DNA from: Choanephora cucurbitarum
Taxonomy: Eukaryota; Mucoromycota; Mucoromycetes; Mucorales; Choanephoraceae
Direction of reading: 5' to 3'
Length of the DNA stretch: 12,102 nucleotides
Assembly: GCA_025331435.1 (NCBI GenBank)
Contig: JAIWNI010000305.1
Coordinates: forward strand, 1-12,102
In this document: one piece after another, positions 9,281-12,102 of the stretch
How positions within the stretch are numbered: the first letter of the stretch is position 1
How the letters are laid out: every line of letters begins with the position of its first letter
Made by a program: the position numbers and the translations under genes
The notes under the pieces: generated by a model
Database searches by the model: none
What the model saw: the letters and a program-made list of their open reading frames with translations, nothing else
What the model was told of the DNA's origin: nothing

Positions 9281-10461
9281 TTACATTTGTTCGGCTTCTA
9301 AACACCAAGAAGGCATCGACTCGAAAACTTTGGCATCGACACCAAGACGTTCAACGTATCTTCTTGGGCCGACATTGGTGGGGATGTACTGCGGGTTTTT
9401 AGCCTTGTTTTCGGCAGTTCTCAGGTCATCAATCTCATCGAAGAAGGCCTCACACTATTGTAAGTATTAGTCATTTTTTCTTAAACATTCTTTCATGATA
9501 ACTTACGGTTATGCTTCTATAAGTAGGTACACATCTGAGCCTGGATACGGCGTTGGTTTCGTCAACCTCTTCTTCTTGATCAGACATCATGTCCGAGACC
9601 AGAACAGACAGACACTCGTCCCTTGTACCGTAGGCAGGACGGGACCCATCAAACCGAAGCAAGTCACTGGTAAAGACTGCTTCATTTCTCGAAAAAGTTT
9701 CGAGTCTTTTGGCCAAGATCTAGATGTTGAAGTTGACAGTGTTAGTAGCCAAGGTATACTATCGCAATGTAGAATATTCTCACCTTGCTTTTACGGTTGT
9801 TGATTCGCTTACGAATCCTGATAGCCCTTTGTACATGTTCTGGTCTTGCTGCGTTTTTAGTACGATCCTTGGCGTTCTTGTATCGGTTGCGAAGTACAGA
9901 CTTGACAAACTTGACGATACTGGCGTTCATCCACTGGTACTTCTTTAAGATCAACAACAGATCGGAATGACCAAGAAAGTCGCGGATGATGAGCTTGACT
10001 GTCTCTTTATTGGTTGAGCCAAGCATCAATGTTTCGTCGAGGTTCCAACCAGTCTCGCCTAGCCTTTCCATCTCACATTCAACGACAGTTTTCTATTGAA
10101 GAGCGGTAAGTAAATGGTTTTACATTGTTTCTTTCTAGTTACTTACTTTCAATCCTTGTAATTCAGCGTCTGAACCAGGAAAACCAAAGCGATCAGAGTC
10201 CTCAGGCATGCTTCTAAACTTGGCCTTAAGTTCTTGGTTTTCCCTGATTAACTGCTCAATCAGCTTGTCGCTTTTTTGTTGAGCAACTTCCAACTTCTTG
10301 ATTGCAACTTCCATTTGCTTGAAGTTGCGCTGATCAGAAGAAGCACTGGACTGACGGTACTCAGGAACTGAACGACGTGGAGCACTTCTGCTAGTGGCAA
10401 CGGTAGGTATACCTCTGTTTACAGGTGTGTTGTCAGCATTGGTGTTAGTGGTGTGGAACAT
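9281..10461 (-). CDS. Spliced coiled-coil basic protein, transposon-associated (gene D)
   Basis: Four exons on the minus strand: 10461-10147, 10092-9784, 9719-9507 and 9454-9281. Introns of 54, 64 and 52 nt have GTAAGT, GTGAGA and GTAAGT donors and TAG acceptors; the second has an ACTAAC branch site. All introns fall between codons, and the joined frame is open for 336 residues to a TAA. Residues 1-45 are Ser/Thr/Arg-rich. About 47-83 form a likely coiled coil (IKKLEVAQQKSDKLIEQL). Exon 2 ends in a strongly basic helix (RNRYKNAKDRTK, RIRKRINNRKSK). Exon 3 contains an acidic SDMMSDQEEEVDE stretch, then a CVPTYRSIT/CEAFFDEIDDL segment. The pattern of basic region, acidic SD motif and an 'RS...FF..ID' segment recalls a repetitive family found beside tnp2 genes in such fungi; I cannot name it. 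DNA binding and partnership with the transposase are inference. It converges with gene C, and its promoter faces gene E. Confidence 0.75.
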
Positions 10462-10533
10462 TTTACGGATAGTTTTGAGGGAAAATAAGAATAATGTGAT
10501 ATAGGGAGTGAATTGTCAATGACATTTGTAGTT

Positions 10534-10539
10534 TTTATA
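10534..10539 (-). promoter_or_regulatory. TATA box of gene D
   Basis: TATAAA on the minus strand, 72 bp before the ATG at 10461. This matches the spacing at copy A (67 bp) and is close to that at gene C (93 bp), which supports the chosen start codon. Confidence 0.55.
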
Positions 10540-10700
10540 TGTCTTCCAAATTTAGTTGATAGATGATTCAGATTTGTAAATATTTAAGGTACGTGAGCTG
10601 GGTATAGAATAACAGAGGCTGAAATACCAATAAAATTTTTACTTTGATCTTTTTCCAATTTTTTTCCTTTTTCTCTACTTTTTTCACTTTCTACTGGTTC
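10540..10700. promoter_or_regulatory. Divergent promoter region between genes D and E
   Basis: The starts of gene D (10461, minus) and gene E (10701, plus) are separated by 239 bp. On the plus side there are a CCAAT word at 10627 and a long pyrimidine tract (about 10646-10693) ending just before an ATG. No clear TATA box was seen for gene E. Confidence 0.4.
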
Positions 10701-11438
10701 ATGGTAATGTACTTTATATTAAAGAGGCCCTTTAACTAAAGAAAATGCTCTGGAGTTTCTTTTAAATAGGAAATAACTGAATGCTTCTGCTATCATTGGT
10801 GTTTAGGTGAAAGGTAAGTTATTTGCACTTTGATTAAAATGACCTTATTAATCTATTCTTATTTTAGGCGTCATCTAATCTATGGATTTGGGCTGACTCT
10901 TTGCCTCTACTGCTATGTGAAAGGCCTCTTATGATCTTGGGTAAGTAAGTCTATTAAATAGCTTTGTATTTTGATGCTAACAATGCTTTTTAGAGACGCA
11001 AATACTATGTTAGTTCCTTACAAACATAGCCCGTAGCTCGCGTATTCATGAAGGTAATGTCTTTTTAGCTCATTCATAATAAGTACAAGTTACTAATCTT
11101 TCTTTTTTATTAATAGGCGTCTCTGGCTTCCTTTATTTGGCTCTTTGCGAGTGCGAACTAGAAGACTTCTAATGGCTGAAAGCGCTTATTCTACAGGGAC
11201 AAGCAGGAATCTCCTCACAGGTGCTCTCTTTCAAGCCATGCCTCTGATGACGATGGTGAACGCAATAGCAAGAACGCCTTTTTTGGCACCCTCAAGACAG
11301 GCTTTGATCGTGTGGCTGAAGGCGCGGCGAACAAGGTAAGGAAGGGAGGGGGATCCTGGTAATATCTAGCAACGTATTGCGCCAATGAATCAATAGATCG
11401 TGGTAGCATATGGATTATATATAGTAATTTTTTATTGA
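10701..11438 (+). CDS. Intron-rich small gene, model uncertain (gene E)
   Basis: Several strong splice signals lie on the plus strand: donors GTAATG 10704, GTAAGT 10814, GTAAGT 10941, GTAATG 11054, GTAAGG 11336; acceptors ending 10769, 10867, 10993 or 11013 or 11029, 11116, 11196, 11396. The best open model I can build uses 10931-10940, 11030-11053, 11117-11150, 11197-11335 and 11397-11438. It starts at the ATG at 10931 and gives 82 residues, including SDDDGERNSKNAFFG and TLKTGFDRVAEGAANK, and a hydrophobic end IVVAYGLYIVIFY before TGA and AATAAA (11439). The last intron would be 61 nt and the fourth 46 nt with a CTAAT branch site. Starting instead at 10701 gives an open reading through exon 2 that meets a TGA at 10932. 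So the 5' exons may be untranslated, the splice sites misassigned, or the gene decayed. I do not recognise the product. Confidence 0.35.
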
Positions 11439-11444
11439 AATAAA
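11439..11444 (+). terminator. Possible polyadenylation signal of gene E
   Basis: AATAAA starts at the base right after the TGA that ends the proposed last exon at 11438. Its position is consistent with that exon being the real 3' end. Confidence 0.35.
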
Positions 11445-11745
11445 CCAATAATATAAACGAATAAGCCAATATTTAATCGCGTCATTTAAGCTATTTTTAA
11501 CCATTCATGTTCTAAAGGGCGATGTCCCAAGAAGGAAAGGGAAATGATCCAAATAAAGCATACATCTTTAAACTAAGGACGAATTGTAAAGAAGTGTATT
11601 TCAATAATTGTGTAATAATGTAACGCTAATTACCCTATGAGATGTATCAGCGAAAGACCGAAGGAAACACAAAAAGTCTAAAAAGGCAAAAGAAATGAAG
11701 AAAATCGAGGAAATTCAACGAATAGTATTAAAGAAAGCATAGATA
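11445..11745. other. Non-coding flank with a short lysine-rich frame
   Basis: Mostly AT-rich with no firm gene. From 11641 to the TAG at 11740-11742 there is a 33-codon frame of lysine-rich, helix-like character (RRKHKKSKKAKEMKKIEEI). A possible acceptor (GTATCAG) ends at 11650. It could be an alternative last exon of gene E or chance coding in a purine-rich tract. No supporting donor with good spacing was found. Confidence 0.25.
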
Positions 11746-11975
11746 CTGACAGTAAAGAAGTGTCATATACTTGTCAGGAACCCCCAGATTCTGACAGCCT
11801 TTTTTCATGTCAGTTGACAGGTAAGATCCCCCTGAATCTGACAATTATCGTCTGCATAAAAAATGTCAGAATAATGTCAGATGGGGGCGGAGGTCTGACA
11901 TTGTCATTTTATATCGCAAAGTTGTACATATTTTCACACTGTCAGACACATGTCAGATACCCCCAGATTCTGACA
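11746..11975. repeat. Array of palindromic TGTCAG/CTGACA units with C5/G5 cores
   Basis: Within 230 bp there are eleven exact copies of TGTCAG or its complement: plus at 11772, 11808, 11864, 11875, 11940, 11951; minus at 11746, 11791, 11838, 11895, 11970. Four units have TGTCAG at the left and CTGACA at the right with a five-base C or G run between: 11772-11796, 11808-11843, 11875-11900 (opposite orientation) and 11951-11975. The first and last are 25 bp long and differ at only two positions. Such clustering of short inverted sites is typical of subterminal binding sites in EnSpm/CACTA elements or of a small non-autonomous element; which one applies is unknown. Confidence 0.85.
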
Positions 11976-12007
11976 GGATCCTGCCAAAAATTTTTTTGAC
12001 GTGAATA

Positions 12008-12068
12008 CACTACACCTAACGGCTCGCTCCCGTACCGGACACGTATACGGGAGGGATTACCCCTCCCG
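12008..12068. repeat. CACTACACC start followed by alternative hairpins
   Basis: CACTACACC begins at 12008. CTCCCGTA (12027-12034) pairs perfectly with TACGGGAG (12046-12053) across 11 nt. CGGGAGGG (12048-12055) pairs perfectly with CCCTCCCG (12061-12068) across ATTAC. The two stems share the middle arm and so exclude each other. CACTA is the canonical terminal sequence of EnSpm/CACTA transposons, so this may be the left end of another element running out of the window. The partner end is not in view. Confidence 0.6.
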
Positions 12069-12102
12069 GATGAAATTTCTAACTTTTTTATTTTATAAGT
12101 GA

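Noticed and set aside
9495..9970. Plus-strand frames opposite gene D
   Set aside because: They lie antisense to exons 2 and 3 of gene D, which has consistent splice sites and an uninterrupted reading.
11145..11339. 64-codon plus-strand frame (MRVRTRRLL...)
   Set aside because: It conflicts with the better-supported frame of the gene E exon 11197-11335, which joins by splice sites to its neighbours.
11772..11975. CRISPR-like array
   Set aside because: Only two near-identical 25-bp units with unequal spacing, plus inverted and divergent ones, in a eukaryotic context. There is no regular repeat-spacer pattern.

Overview
The window looks like a repeat-rich, transposon-dense stretch of a eukaryotic fungal genome, most probably an early-diverging (Mucoromycota-type) fungus. 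The grounds are AT-rich flanks, very short GT-AG introns (about 46-90 nt) with GTAAGT-like donors and CTAAC/CTAAT branch sites, TATA boxes 70-100 bp before starts, pyrimidine-rich leaders, AATAAA signals, a Ty3/gypsy retroelement, and EnSpm/CACTA (tnp2-type) transposase fragments of the kind expanded in these fungi. The lineage is an inference. No tRNA, rRNA, CRISPR or bacterial operon structure was seen.

Layout, left to right. 1-1280 is the 3' end of a Ty3/gypsy pol gene: zinc-binding integrase domain, DDE core and GPY/F module, damaged by two compensating frameshifts. 1281-3850 is an AT-rich non-coding stretch that probably starts with the element's 3' LTR and contains two small hairpins at 2434-2498. 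3982-4963 is a four-exon 5' portion of a tnp2-type transposase gene (copy A), with its own TATA box and one in-frame TAG. 4964-5845 is AT-rich with no gene. 5948-7743 is a second tnp2 copy (copy B) holding the DDE-type core but broken by a frame change, a TGA and a TAG. 7744-8365 is a 3' flank with two 12-bp C/T-rich minisatellites. 8465-9250 is an intact ORF (gene C) resembling the C-terminal domain of tnp2-type proteins, here with its own TATA box, leader and start codon.

9281-10461 on the minus strand is the best spliced gene in the window (gene D). It has four exons, all introns in phase 0, and an uninterrupted 336-codon reading with an N-terminal coiled coil, a basic centre and an acidic SD-rich stretch. 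It converges on gene C with only 30 bp between stop codons. 10462-10700 is a divergent promoter region. 10701-11438 on the plus strand is a second intron-rich unit (gene E), whose exact model is uncertain but which can encode a small spliced protein ending about 10701+740.

The right end is unusual. 11746-11975 holds eleven exact TGTCAG/CTGACA hexamers arranged as palindromic units around C5/G5 cores, and 12008-12068 begins with CACTACACC and holds three copies of CTCCCG/CGGGAG that can form two mutually exclusive hairpins.

Taken together, genes A-D suggest the remains of one or more EnSpm/CACTA-like elements. The transposase is present in pieces (zinc N-terminus, core, C-terminal domain), next to a convergent accessory gene that is still intact. 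The most interesting possibility is that gene C (a stand-alone transposase C-terminal domain) and gene D (a coiled-coil basic protein) are a conserved or domesticated pair.
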